DNA from: Pedobacter sp. PAMC26386
GTDB lineage: Bacteria; Bacteroidota; Bacteroidia; Sphingobacteriales; Sphingobacteriaceae
DNA: 64,000 nt
Direction: 5' to 3'
NCBI GenBank assembly: GCA_014302835.1
Contig: CP060294.1
Coordinates: 2,691,067-2,755,066 of the forward strand
A program made the translations under genes and the position numbers. The first letter of the stretch is position 1; each line of letters begins with the position of its first letter. The notes beneath the pieces are model-generated. The model was not told where the DNA came from. It did not search any database and saw only the letters and a program-made list of their open reading frames with translations. This document shows, piece after piece, positions 1-8,928 of this stretch.

Positions 1-3000
1 GTAAACGCCGGAATATTTCCTGCACCCGTTCCAGCAAGACCAATTTCAGGATGATCATTGCTCCAGGTAAAAGTACTGCCAGTACCATTGTCTGTAAACA
101 CAACTGGAATAGTACTACCCAGGTTACATAATTTCTGATCTGCTGGTTTAGTCACCACCGCTGTTGGCTCAACCCTGATTTTGAATGTTACAGCTAAACC
201 ATTACAGCCTTCAGATGAAGTAGGAATAACTGTTATAGTAGCCTCAATTGCACTGTTAGTTGTATTCGATACAGTAAACGCCGGAATATTTCCTGCACCC
301 GTCCCAGCAAGACCAATTTCAGGATGATCATTGCTCCAGGTAAAAGTACTGCCAGTACCATTATCTGTAAACACAACTGGAATAGTACTACCCAGGTTAC
401 ATAATTTCTGATCTGCTGGTTTAGTCACCACCGCTGTTGGCTCAACCCTGATTTTGAATGTTACAGCTAAACCATTACAGCCTTCAGATGAAGTAGGAAT
501 AACTGTTATAGTCGCCTCAATTGCACTGTTAGTTGTATTCGATACAGTAAACGCCGGAATATTTCCCGCACCCGTTCCAGCAAGACCAATTTCAGGATGA
601 TCATTGCTCCAGGTAAAAGTACTGCCAGTACCATTGTCTGTAAACACAACTGGAATAGTACTACCCAGGTTACATAATTTCTGATCTGCTGGTTTAGTCA
701 CTACTGCTGTTGGCTCAACCCTGATTTTGAATGTTACAGCTAAACCATTACAGCCTTCAGATGAAGTAGGAATAACTGTTATAGTAGCCTCAATTGCACT
801 GTTAGTTGTATTCGATACAGTAAACGCCGGAATATTTCCTGCACCCGTCCCAGCAAGACCAATTTCAGGATGATCATTGCTCCAGGTAAAAGTACTGCCA
901 GTACCATTATCTGTAAACACAACTGGAATAGTACTACCCAGGTTACATAATTTCTGATCTGCTGGTTTAGTCACCACCGCTGTTGGCTCAACCCTGATTT
1001 TGAATGTTACAGCTAAACCATTACAGCCTTCAGATGAAGTAGGAATAACTGTTATAGTAGCCTCAATTGCACTGTTAGTTGTATTCGATACAGTAAACGC
1101 CGGAATAATATTTCCTGCACCCGTTCCAGCAAGACCAATTTCAGGATGATCATTGCTCCAGGTAAAAGTACTACCAGTACCATTGTCTGTAAACACAACT
1201 GGAATAGTACTACCCAGGTTACATAATTTCTGATCTGCTGGTTTAGTCACCACCGCTGTTGGCTCAACCCTGATTTTGAATGTTACAGCTAAACCATTAC
1301 AGCCTTCAGATGAAGTAGGAATAACTGTTATAGTAGCCTCAATTGCACTGTTAGTTGTATTCGATACAGTAAACGCCGGAATATTTCCTGCACCCGTCCC
1401 AGCAAGACCAATTTCAAGATGATCATTGCTCCAGGTAAAAGTACTGCCAGTACCATTATCTGTAAACACAACTGGAATAGTACTACCCAGGTTACATAAT
1501 TTCTGATCTGCTGGTTTAGTCACCACCGCTGTTGGCTCAACGGTAATCGTAAAGATTACAGGTGTACCACCACAACTTAATGCAAAAGTTGGCGTCACCT
1601 GGATATGAGCAACAATAGGTCTATTTGTATTATTTAAAACTGTAAAGACAGAGATATCTCCGCTTCCTGAAGCAGGAAGTCCAATTTCAGGATGATCGTT
1701 TGTCCAACTATATACTGTTCCGCTTACTACCCCATCAAAAATAATTTTAGTTATAGCTACATTATTACATATTTTCTGATCTGAAGGTTTAACAACAGTT
1801 GGAGTTGGGTTTACAGTAATCGTAAAAGTTTGTGCATTACCAACACATCCCTTTGCTGAAGTCGGGATAATCGTGATGGTAGCAACGATTGGGGCATCAC
1901 TTGTATTTAATGTCACAAATGACGGGATGTCCCCAATACCTGATATAGCAAGACCAATTTCAGGATGATCATTTGTCCAGGTATAAGTGCTACCAGTACC
2001 ATTATCTACAAATGTAACTGGATTTGTTGTAACCTTATTGCAAATCTGCTGATTGGCTGGCTTAACTACAGTTGCAGTCGGATACACTGTAACCATAAAG
2101 GACTCAGGCAAACCATTACAACCCGATACAAGTGTCGGAGTTACGGTAATCTTTGCGATAATAGGAACGGCCGTGGTATTTGTAACTGTAAAGACAGGAA
2201 TATCCCCTTCTCCAGAATCAGGAAGACCAATTTCACGATGATCATTCGTCCATTTGTAAATTGTGTTGTCAACCGTTCCTTTGAAGATTATTTTGGCTAT
2301 TGCTACATTATTGCATAACGCCTGATCATCCGGTTTAATCACAGTTGCTGTTGGATTCACTGTTATGGTGAAATCTATTGGGACACCATTACATCCTATT
2401 CCAATTCTCGGAGTAACTGTAATCTTCGCAATAATAGGAACCGCCGTAGTATTTTTCGCTTTAAAGGAAAGAATGTCCCCTGTACCATTACCAGACAAAC
2501 CAATTTCCGGATGATCGTTGATCCAACTGTAAGTTGTACCGGCAACTGTACCACCGAAACTGATAAGATCTGTAGATCCCTGATTACAATAGATCTTGCC
2601 AGCCGGTTTAACCACTGTTGCAGTTGGATCTACAGTAATAAAGAAAGTTTGTACTGTACCATTACATCCGGAAGCAAGTGTTGGCGTTACAATTATTGTT
2701 GCCTTTATAGGACTATTTGTATTGTTAACAGGTGTAAATACCGGGATATCACCAGTTCCAGAAATAGGCAAACCAATTTCTGGATGATCATTGGTCCAGA
2801 TTAAAGTCGTATTGGCGATCATTCCTGTGAACACAACTTTTGCAGTCGCTACTTTATTACAGATTTCCTGATCTAAAGGCTTATCAACCCTTGCCGTTGG
2901 GTTCACTGTAATAGTAAATGTTTCTAATTCACCATTACATCCGGAGATAAGTTTTGGTGTTACGCTGATCGTTGCCATAATCGGTAAACCAGTATCATTT

Positions 3001-4720
3001 TTCACTAAGAACGGTAAAATATCTCCGTCACCAGAAATAGGCAGACCAATTTCAGGATGATCGTTGGTCCAGCTGTAAGTTGTCCCAGTAACTGTACCAC
3101 TGAAACTGATAACCTCAGTAGCTCCCTGATTACAATAGAACCTGTCAGCCGGTTTAACTACTGTTGCTGTTGGATGTACAGTAATGAAAAAAGTTTGTGC
3201 CGCACCGTTGCATCCAGAAACAAGCCTTGGTGTTACAGTAATTGTTGCTATAATAGGTATATTTGTAGTATTCACCGCTGTAAAAACCGGGACACTTCCG
3301 TTTCCTGATATTGACAAACCAATTTCAGGATGATCATTTGTCCAGATTAAAGTAGTGCCAGGAATCACTCCGGTGAACACAACTTTTGCAGTGGCTGCAT
3401 CATTACAGATTTGCTGGTCTGAGGGTCTGTCAACTCTGGCAGTTGGATTTACGGTGATAAGAAATGTCTGTGCCGTACCAGAACAACCATTCTTAGACGT
3501 TGGCGTAACTGTAATAGAGGCAATAATTGGTAAATCAGTAGTATTTTTCGCTTTGAAGGAAAGAATATCCCCTGTACCATTACCAGACAAGCCAATTTCA
3601 GGATGATCGTTGGTCCAATTGTAAATCGTTTCTGCAACTGTACCACTGAAACTGATAATATCAGTAGTTCCCTGATTACAGTAAATCTTGTTAGCAGGCC
3701 TAACTACAATTGCCGTTGGATTTACAGTAATAAAGAAAGTTTGCGCCGTACCATTACATCCCGAGGCAAGTGTTGGTGTTACAGTTATTGTTGCTTTGAT
3801 TGGACTACTTGTATTGTTAACAGCCGTAAATACCGGGATATCACCAATTCCTGAAATAGGCAAACCAATTTCAGGATGATCATTGCTCCAGATTAAAGTG
3901 GTATTGGGAATCATTCCCGTAAACACTACTTTTGTTGTCGCTACACTATTGCAGATTTCCTGATCTGAAGGTTTATCAACACTTGCAGTTGGGTTCACTA
4001 AAATTGTAAATGTTGTTAATGGACCATTACATCCGGAGATTAGTTTTGGTATTACACTGATCGTAGCCTTGATCTGTAAACCAGTATTATTTTTCACTAC
4101 GAATGATGAGATGTCCCCTTCACCTGAAATAGGGAGACCAATTTCTGGATGATCATTTGTCCAGCTGTAAGTTGTCCCGGTAACCGTACCATTGAAACTG
4201 ATAACCTCAGTAGTTCCCAGATTGCAATAGATTTTGTCAGCCGGCTTAACCACTGTTGCTGTTGGATTTACAGTAACAAAAAAAGTTTGCGCTGCGCCAT
4301 TACATCCGGAAACAAGTGTTGGTGTTACAGTAATTGTTGCCTTAATAGGGCTATTTGTATTGTTAACAGGTGTAAATACCGCGATATCACCAATTCCAGA
4401 AATGGGCAAACCAATTTCCGGATGATCATTTGTCCAGGTTAAAGTGGTATTGGGGATCATTCCCGTAAATACAACTTTTGCTGTGGCTACACCATTGCAG
4501 ATTTGCTGATCTAAAGGTTTATCGACTCTCGCAGTTGGGTTTACAGTGATAAGAAATACCTGTGCTGTACCCGGACAACCGTTCTTAGACATTGGTATAA
4601 CCGTAATAGAGGCAACAATTGGTATGTTTGTTGTATTTACGGCAGTAAATACTGGAATATCCCCATCTCCTTTAGCCGCTAAGCCAATAGTGGGATTATT
4701 GTTTACCCAGCTATAACTGC
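1..4720. repeat. 18 tandem 273-bp repeats inside the adhesin gene
   Basis: The anchor CAATTT in each unit falls at 41, 314, 587, 860, 1136, 1409, 1682, 1955, 2228, 2501, 2774, 3047, 3320, 3593, 3866, 4139 and 4412; the last, diverged unit has CAATAG at 4685. The spacing is 273 bp throughout except one 276-bp step caused by an in-frame ATA insertion near 1107. Units 1-6 (1-1545) are nearly identical; the rest are diverged. The near-identical block is a likely site of recombination and of assembly collapse. Confidence 0.95.
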
Positions 4721-5594
4721 TTTCAGCTAAAGTACCGTTTAAATGAATTGAAGTAGTAACATCGTTATTACAATAAAAAATTCCCGTTGGTACAATTACA
4801 TCCGGAATCGGATTTACATGAAGTGTTACTTCATTTGAATAGACATCACAAGTAGAAGATGTCCTTGAGGTAACTTTAACTCTGTATTTTGCACCGTCAT
4901 TATTCAGACTCCTGTTATTCAACGTAAGTTGAGGACTCATAGCCCCTGTACTTGCATCTGTTAAATCATTCCAGTTTCCCAAAGCATCCTTAGCCTGCCA
5001 CTGATAGGCAATACCAGTTCCCTGTACTACAACACTGGCGCTAAAATCAGAGCCTGCACAAATCGTAACATCTTTAGGTTGCTCTTGTATAATAGGTAAA
5101 ACAGTAGTTACTGTAATGTTACCAATTGTAGACAATGCTCCGTACACATCCTGAAAAGTATACTGAATAGTTGCAATCCCTTTGAAATTTGCATTTGGCA
5201 CAAAATAAAGTGTCTTAGAACCAATAGGGTCAAAAGTAAAAGTACCATCAGCTGTAACTTTTGTCAACTGGATACCATCCATATCAAGATCTAAATCAAC
5301 GTTATTTGGATTAGGTGCGCCCCCTGCATTAGGGCGATCAGCACCCGCTAACAGATCTATTTCCTTAGAATATCCCTGGCAGACATTTACATTTATATCT
5401 TTTGCTACCGGATGGAGTAATGCATTAGGATCGACAGTCAATGTCAATCCTCTGATTTCATGAAAATATGAGTTATCACCAGTAGAAGAAGCTATACCAT
5501 ACTTCAGTCCCTTAGCAGGAATAGGTACTGGATAAGCGTAATTAATAATTACTGGAGTTATTATTTGTCCATGCTGAATACTCACATTAATCAT
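1..5594 (-). CDS. Giant PKD-like repeat adhesin, downstream part (partial, runs off left edge)
   Basis: The minus strand is open from the window edge to about 5598. It continues the lectin domain of the neighbouring upstream fragment, giving residues such as INVSIQHG and later SSTGDNSYFHEIRGL, which is typical of the end of Bacteroidota L-type lectins. An Ig-like segment (about 4800-5100) follows, then 18 tandem domains of exactly 91 codons, each with a core like WSNDHPEIGL and an ITVxPT strand. These resemble the PKD-like domains of Bacteroidota secreted adhesins. The product is probably secreted and surface-bound; any C-terminal sorting domain lies outside the window. The first ATG in this frame is at 5594, but I think the true start is that of the lectin fragment, with a one-base frame change at 5599-5604. 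Ligand unknown. Confidence 0.8.
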   Translation of the reverse strand, partial: MINVSIQHGQIITPVIINYAYPVPIPAKGLKYGIASSTGDNSYFHEIRGLTLTVDPNALLHPVAKDINVNVCQGYSKEIDLLAGADRPNAGGAPNPNNVDLDLDMDGIQLTKVTADGTFTFDPIGSKTLYFVPNANFKGIATIQYTFQDVYGALSTIGNITVTTVLPIIQEQPKDVTICAGSDFSASVVVQGTGIAYQWQAKDALGNWNDLTDASTGAMSPQLTLNNRSLNNDGAKYRVKVTSRTSSTCDVYSNEVTLHVNPIPDVIVPTGIFYCNNDVTTSIHLNGTLAESSYSWVNNNPTIGLAAKGDGDIPVFTAVNTTNIPIVASITVIPMSKNGCPGTAQVFLITVNPTARVDKPLDQQICNGVATAKVVFTGMIPNTTLTWTNDHPEIGLPISGIGDIAVFTPVNNTNSPIKATITVTPTLVSGCNGAAQTFFVTVNPTATVVKPADKIYCNLGTTEVISFNGTVTGTTYSWTNDHPEIGLPISGEGDISSFVVKNNTGLQIKATISVIPKLISGCNGPLTTFTILVNPTASVDKPSDQEICNSVATTKVVFTGMIPNTTLIWSNDHPEIGLPISGIGDIPVFTAVNNTSSPIKATITVTPTLASGCNGTAQTFFITVNPTAIVVRPANKIYCNQGTTDIISFSGTVAETIYNWTNDHPEIGLSGNGTGDILSFKAKNTTDLPIIASITVTPTSKNGCSGTAQTFLITVNPTARVDRPSDQQICNDAATAKVVFTGVIPGTTLIWTNDHPEIGLSISGNGSVPVFTAVNTTNIPIIATITVTPRLVSGCNGAAQTFFITVHPTATVVKPADRFYCNQGATEVISFSGTVTGTTYSWTNDHPEIGLPISGDGDILPFLVKNDTGLPIMATISVTPKLISGCNGELETFTITVNPTARVDKPLDQEICNKVATAKVVFTGMIANTTLIWTNDHPEIGLPISGTGDIPVFTPVNNTNSPIKATIIVTPTLASGCNGTVQTFFITVDPTATVVKPAGKIYCNQGSTDLISFGGTVAGTTYSWINDHPEIGLSGNGTGDILSFKAKNTTAVPIIAKITVTPRIGIGCNGVPIDFTITVNPTATVIKPDDQALCNNVAIAKIIFKGTVDNTIYKWTNDHREIGLPDSGEGDIPVFTVTNTTAVPIIAKITVTPTLVSGCNGLPESFMVTVYPTATVVKPANQQICNKVTTNPVTFVDNGTGSTYTWTNDHPEIGLAISGIGDIPSFVTLNTSDAPIVATITIIPTSAKGCVGNAQTFTITVNPTPTVVKPSDQKICNNVAITKIIFDGVVSGTVYSWTNDHPEIGLPASGSGDISVFTVLNNTNRPIVAHIQVTPTFALSCGGTPVIFTITVEPTAVVTKPADQKLCNLGSTIPVVFTDNGTGSTFTWSNDHLEIGLAGTGAGNIPAFTVSNTTNSAIEATITVIPTSSEGCNGLAVTFKIRVEPTAVVTKPADQKLCNLGSTIPVVFTDNGTGSTFTWSNDHPEIGLAGTGAGNIIPAFTVSNTTNSAIEATITVIPTSSEGCNGLAVTFKIRVEPTAVVTKPADQKLCNLGSTIPVVFTDNGTGSTFTWSNDHPEIGLAGTGAGNIPAFTVSNTTNSAIEATITVIPTSSEGCNGLAVTFKIRVEPTAVVTKPADQKLCNLGSTIPVVFTDNGTGSTFTWSNDHPEIGLAGTGAGNIPAFTVSNTTNSAIEATITVIPTSSEGCNGLAVTFKIRVEPTAVVTKPADQKLCNLGSTIPVVFTDNGTGSTFTWSNDHPEIGLAGTGAGNIPAFTVSNTTNSAIEATITVIPTSSEGCNGLAVTFKIRVEPTAVVTKPADQKLCNLGSTIPVVFTDNGTGSTFTWSNDHPEIGLAGTGAGNIPAF

Positions 5595-6435
5595 TAATCC
5601 CCCCACCCGGACGTGGTACTAAATTAATACGCACTTTACGATAACCATCGTTTTCAGGAGTCGCACCTCTTAAACCACCAGCAATATTAAAATTATCAGT
5701 CAGCTTTGTAGTTTGGACTGTTGTTAACCATTTATAATTTTCAGAAGTAAAAGCGCTTCCATTCCCTGCACCCCGCAGCGTTACGCTATTACTTCTCTGA
5801 CCAGGCCCACCCTGCCTGCCTTCTTCATTTGCATTTGCAAAATTCCCCCATTCATCTATACCAATACCTAAATACCCTTTACTGACACCAACATATGTTT
5901 TATTATTTTTATCTAGCTGTGCGTATCCAAGTGATCCACCAAATCCTCCTATATTAAAACTACCATTGGGAACCGCAGCATCAAACAAGAAAAAACATAG
6001 GCCATCGGCCCCAGAGTGTTGATTTCCACTGGTTTGATAGGTAAAGTATTCGAATTCGATATTTAAACCAAAAGTTCCTAAAAAAACATTATTGGAATAA
6101 ACGAATCCTGTCTGCTTAACATCTTCATTAGTTAACCGCAAATAACCCTGCCCATCAGCATCTAGCTTTAAAGGGGCAGCGGCAGTCAAAAAAGCACTTG
6201 GAGGACCTCCGCCAAATACAACATTAGCTGCTGTAGAATTCCTAAAACTTTCATTATATGGAAACTGAGCATACGAAGAAAAAGGTTTTAGTAACAATAG
6301 AATAAAAAAACCTACATAAAAAAAAGGTAATAACCCTTTTCTTGCCGAAATCCCCATCCCACTCATAAGCTCTTTTAACGAGCATATCAGCGAAGTAAAC
6401 TTTGTTAAGAGTTTAAAACGGAGAAGTTTATTCAT
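5587..6435 (-). CDS. L-type lectin-domain N-terminal fragment of the giant adhesin
   Basis: This 282-codon frame carries a hydrophobic export segment at about residues 33-57 (LPFFYVGFFILLLLKPFSSYAQ). An L-type (legume-like) lectin beta-sandwich follows: FNIEFEYFTYQ, HSGADGLCFFLFDA, GFGGSLGYAQ and GIDEWGNF are the usual strand and carbohydrate-loop signatures. The reading frame stops at 5587 in the middle of the lectin fold, right after a Pro-Gly-Gly-Gly stretch encoded by six consecutive G residues. Reading one base fewer there restores the end of the lectin fold and the long repeat region. It is therefore the broken N-terminal part of the neighbouring frame. Possible causes are a sequencing error, decay or phase variation. 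Confidence 0.8.
   Translation of the reverse strand: MNKLLRFKLLTKFTSLICSLKELMSGMGISARKGLLPFFYVGFFILLLLKPFSSYAQFPYNESFRNSTAANVVFGGGPPSAFLTAAAPLKLDADGQGYLRLTNEDVKQTGFVYSNNVFLGTFGLNIEFEYFTYQTSGNQHSGADGLCFFLFDAAVPNGSFNIGGFGGSLGYAQLDKNNKTYVGVSKGYLGIGIDEWGNFANANEEGRQGGPGQRSNSVTLRGAGNGSAFTSENYKWLTTVQTTKLTDNFNIAGGLRGATPENDGYRKVRINLVPRPGGGIND
5599..5604 (-). other. G6 homopolymer at a frameshift inside the lectin domain
   Basis: Six C on the plus strand (G6 in the coding sense). With five or eight G the lectin and repeat frames join into one gene; with six the product ends after GGGIND. It is a short tract for classical slippage, so an assembly error is also possible. Confidence 0.7.
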
Positions 6436-7166
6436 AAGAAGCGATAGAGTAGATTATTTCCACAAACTGCCTGCTAACAATGCAAAAAACCTATTTTAAA
6501 GTTTACACCTGATATTGAATAAACTCTGATAGTTAAAAACCGCAATTATCTCGGAATCAATATTTCACAATAGTTAATAATACAATTTACACTCACAAAA
6601 TAGGGACAATTAATAGTATTATCCAAATTTTAACCACTTAAAATTTATTTTCAATAATTTCTATGCCAAAAAATGATAACTAAAATATAATAAACACTCC
6701 AAACAGTTGTCACAAAATGAAACAAGTCGACTAAACAGTATAAAAACACAAAAAAACTACCCTTATTACAAAACTTATTAAATACAAATTTAATCCCAAA
6801 AAGAAGAAAATTCAATATTAAAAAATTATTAAAAATAAAATTAACGAGTAATAAATACCCACATTGAGCAATATTTTACCCTTTATAAAAAAAACCAATC
6901 ACAAGATAAAAATAATTTAAAAAGGAAATATACAACTACAGAGATAATTATTATCAATAATATAACAATTAAAACAATAATTAAGAATATTAATATCTTT
7001 TTTATACAGATTAGAAAAAACAACAGGCACACATTAAAGAAAATTAATATCCATTTATTATACCGGTAACATGGACAGCTCATAACTATACAACTCCTCT
7101 TCAAAAAAACAGCCTATATATAGCGACATATTCGGCCATCTCCTTTCGTAAATAAATTAATTTGTG
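6436..7166. other. AT-rich intergenic region, no supported gene
   Basis: About 730 bp of very AT-rich sequence between the divergent adhesin and the small cold-shock-type gene. The only frame of any length (73 codons, minus strand, 6883-7104) is a run of Ile, Leu, Phe and Val, as expected from translating AT-rich DNA, so it is not called. I see no convincing promoter for the adhesin here. Confidence 0.6.
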
Positions 7167-7383
7167 TACATTTGCGTAGAACGGAGTATAAACACACTAT
7201 TCTCTTAATACTTACTTGCTAATCACCATTTGATTAGATTCAATTTCTCCTGGCTCCCCTACCGTTGTTGCCCGGGAATTTAAGTTTTATTCGGGCTAGA
7301 TCGATCCAGTACTATATTGTTTATGGAACGCCTTAACAAGTAACAGCAGAGAAGAGTTATTTTTTAACTAAATACGGAAATTT
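7167..7383 (+). promoter_or_regulatory. Putative promoter and long structured leader of the small gene at 7384
   Basis: TACATTTG at 7167-7174 matches the Bacteroidota -7 element TAnnTTTG exactly. The upstream -33 element is weak (TTTCG near 7144). This implies a leader of about 200 nt, with a GC hairpin GCCCG (7270-7274) pairing with CGGGC (7292-7296). Long leaders are typical of cold-shock genes. Transcription start not demonstrated. Confidence 0.45.
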
Positions 7384-7587
7384 ATGGCTAAGTCTCAGGC
7401 GACCTTCATGAAGAAGCAACTAGAAAAAAACAGGCAGAAGAAAAAAGAAGATAAAGAGCAACGCAAAGAAGAACGCAAACAAAACTCAACAGGCGGCGAT
7501 TTGGAAAGTATGATGGCATACGTAAATGAATACGGTGAGATTGTATCAACACCCCCTGAAAAATCAACACCTCCTGAGAAAAAATAA
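7384..7587 (+). CDS. Small basic protein resembling the N-terminal module of cold-shock-domain proteins
   Basis: 67 residues. A highly charged Lys/Glu/Arg helix (about residues 8-33) is followed by a short motif, LESMMAYVNEYGEI, and a repeated tail STPPEK. From memory, many Bacteroidota cold-shock proteins carry exactly this kind of N-terminal extension (charged helix, then SLEDMxAYVDENGNI and STPP) before the CSD. Here it stands alone, without a CSD, while a bare CSD protein lies 1 kb downstream. The ATG follows a long leader and the gene ends in a strong terminator. Its function is unknown; an RNA or ribosome-linked role is only a guess. Confidence 0.7.
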   Translation: MAKSQATFMKKQLEKNRQKKKEDKEQRKEERKQNSTGGDLESMMAYVNEYGEIVSTPPEKSTPPEKK

Positions 7588-7590
7588 ATA

Positions 7591-7622
7591 AAAAAGCCTG
7601 ATCTAACAGACCAGGCTTTTTT
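7591..7622 (+). terminator. Rho-independent terminator after the 67-aa gene
   Basis: AAAAAGCCTG and CAGGCTTTTTT pair around an 11-nt loop, directly after the stop codon at 7587, with a closing T-run. Confidence 0.85.
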
Positions 7623-7624
7623 AT

Positions 7625-7660
7625 TTGTCACGTTCTAAACTAAAGTTTAGAACGTGACAA
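7625..7660. repeat. Perfect 17-bp inverted repeat between convergent genes
   Basis: TTGTCACGTTCTAAACT (7625-7641) is the exact reverse complement of 7644-7660, with two bases between. It lies between the terminator of the 7384 gene and the stop of the convergent lipoprotein gene, so it may act as a terminator for the minus strand, although it lacks the usual GC-rich stem. Confidence 0.85.
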
Positions 7661-7675
7661 TCTATTATATAATAC

Positions 7676-8158
7676 TTAGTTTTTCGGTTGAACTCTACCC
7701 GACTTTCTATCTTGTCCACGACCGATCAGATATCCGCCACCAGCACCTGCGACCCCACCAATAAGTGCACCTCTACCTTTTTTCTTATCAATAAGCGCAC
7801 CACCCAAACCACCAGCTCCAGCACCAATTACAGTACCTAATGCTGCACTACTCCAACCTTTCTTTTTCTTTGTAACAGTAGTGCTTTGATGATCTACTGA
7901 ATGATTACCTGGAGAAGCCATAGTAGCAGCAGGAGCATTCTCCGCAGCTTTGGCAGAAGCTAACATTAGAACTCTTTTTTCTTCCTGAATCTTAGCGGCC
8001 TGTTGTTTTTCAGCAGCATCTGCTCTTTTAAAACTATCTAATCTCATACTGTCTTTTACAGCTTTAATCGTAGCAATTTTAATCGCTTCTTCTTTTTTCG
8101 CGTTAGAACAAGCTGCAAAAGCAAGAGCGATTCCTAATATTGCGAATGTCTTTTTCAT
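7676..8158 (-). CDS. Glycine-zipper lipoprotein
   Basis: 160 residues. A lipoprotein signal (MKKTFAILGIALAFAAC, lipid Cys at about 17) predicts an outer-membrane or periplasmic lipoprotein. A charged, probably helical segment with many Lys, Glu and Ala follows (about 20-75), then a linker. The C-terminal half is glycine-rich with GxxxG spacing (VIGAGAGGLGGALIDKKKG, LIGGVAGAGGGYLIGRG), which is the glycine-zipper pattern of the YMGG/SlyB-like families thought to insert into membranes. It is monocistronic: the next gene upstream (8246-8491) is separated by about 90 bp. No specific function can be given; related proteins are often envelope-stress or structural lipoproteins. Confidence 0.75.
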   Translation of the reverse strand: MKKTFAILGIALAFAACSNAKKEEAIKIATIKAVKDSMRLDSFKRADAAEKQQAAKIQEEKRVLMLASAKAAENAPAATMASPGNHSVDHQSTTVTKKKKGWSSAALGTVIGAGAGGLGGALIDKKKGRGALIGGVAGAGGGYLIGRGQDRKSGRVQPKN

Positions 8159-8245
8159 TTTGTGTTATTTTAGTTGATAGATATTAAAGTCTAATAGCTA
8201 TTTGCTAAAATGGTGCCAAGATTAATATTTCCGTTACAATAACTC

Positions 8246-8491
8246 CTATTTATCCATTAAAGGCGAATACCCCGGTGTTTCCCGGGTATTATGGCCATCA
8301 TCTTCTCCATCCGGATTATGAGAAATCCGGTCATTGTCATTGTTATAATTAGTTCTTCCTGAGTTCACAGACGAACCATCTGCGTCTAATCCTAAATTAT
8401 CTACCTCCTGATAATCGTTAAGATTAACCACTTGAGCTGAATTTACTTTATCTGTTTTGATAGTGTTTACTTTTAAGTCCGGATTTATCAT
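8246..8491 (-). CDS. Small acidic hypothetical protein
   Basis: 81 codons from the ATG at 8491 (MINPDLKVN). A TTG ten codons further upstream (8521) is possible but less likely. The protein is hydrophilic and rich in Asn and Asp, with no signal peptide, membrane segment or cysteine. The C-terminal part (NDNDRISHNPDGEDDGHN) looks disordered. I do not recognise a family. It lies between the glycine-zipper lipoprotein and, divergently, the cold-shock gene, so it may share the intergenic region at 8492-8635 for its promoter. It is probably a lineage-specific cytoplasmic protein; the call rests mainly on an uninterrupted frame in a sensible position. Confidence 0.5.
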   Translation of the reverse strand: MINPDLKVNTIKTDKVNSAQVVNLNDYQEVDNLGLDADGSSVNSGRTNYNNDNDRISHNPDGEDDGHNTRETPGYSPLMDK

Positions 8492-8635
8492 GAATTGATC
8501 TTTTATATTTTCTAACAACAAAAATATGATACGCTGGTTTTGCCCGATTCATGTAAAACTAATACAATAAGCAATTAAGATTTTGGATATTAGTATTCAA
8601 TTGATTATTTTCACAGCGAAATTTATAACATTAAT

Positions 8636-8842
8636 ATGCGTACAACAGGAAAAGTTAAATGGTTTAATTCTGCAAAAGGGTTTGGTTTTATAACTCCAGA
8701 AGATGGAGGAAAAGATATTTTCGTACATTTTTCTGCGATTGCAGGAGATTCATTCAGAGAACTGAATGAAGGTGATAATGTAGAATTCGAATTGAATGAC
8801 GGTAAAAAAGGCCCTGAGGCTTCTAATGTAACTGTTCTTTAA
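8636..8842 (+). CDS. cspA: Cold-shock protein (single CSD)
   Basis: 68 residues forming one complete cold-shock domain. The RNA-binding motifs are KGFGFI (RNP1, about residues 14-19) and DIFVHFSAI (RNP2, about 27-35), with the usual GKVKWFN start and a GPEASNV ending. Members of this family bind single-stranded RNA or DNA and act as RNA chaperones in the cytoplasm. The length is normal for CspA-type proteins. The gene is monocistronic, with a strong terminator immediately downstream. A weak promoter can be drawn upstream (TTTTG at 8581 and TATTTTCA at 8606), leaving a short leader of about 20 nt, unlike the long leader of the 7384 gene. Confidence 0.95.
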   Translation: MRTTGKVKWFNSAKGFGFITPEDGGKDIFVHFSAIAGDSFRELNEGDNVEFELNDGKKGPEASNVTVL

Positions 8843-8860
8843 GAAATTCGTTAAAATTTA

Positions 8861-8895
8861 AAAAAGGGGTGATGCAATGCATCACCCCTTTTTTT
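8861..8895 (+). terminator. Strong terminator after cspA
   Basis: GGGGTGATGC and GCATCACCCC form a 10-bp stem with a 3-nt loop, flanked by A5 and T7. The stem argues against starting the next gene at the ATG at 8869, which lies inside it. Confidence 0.9.
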
Positions 8896-8928
8896 GTAAT
8901 AAATCTACAGGTAAAGAAAATAATCAAA

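Noticed and set aside
1965..4442. Several small plus-strand frames within the repeat block
   Set aside because: They recur with the 273-bp period and are antisense shadows of the adhesin repeats.
1..4720. CRISPR-like array because of regular repeats
   Set aside because: Units are 273 bp with no short unique spacers; they stay in one reading frame and encode protein domains.
5587..5610. Programmed ribosomal frameshift in the adhesin
   Set aside because: Slipping needed is +1 at GGGGGG without a recognisable stimulatory stem; error or phase variation is simpler.
6883..7104. 73-codon minus-strand hydrophobic protein
   Set aside because: Composition is what AT-rich DNA gives (Ile, Leu, Phe, Val, Lys); no family pattern or expression signal.
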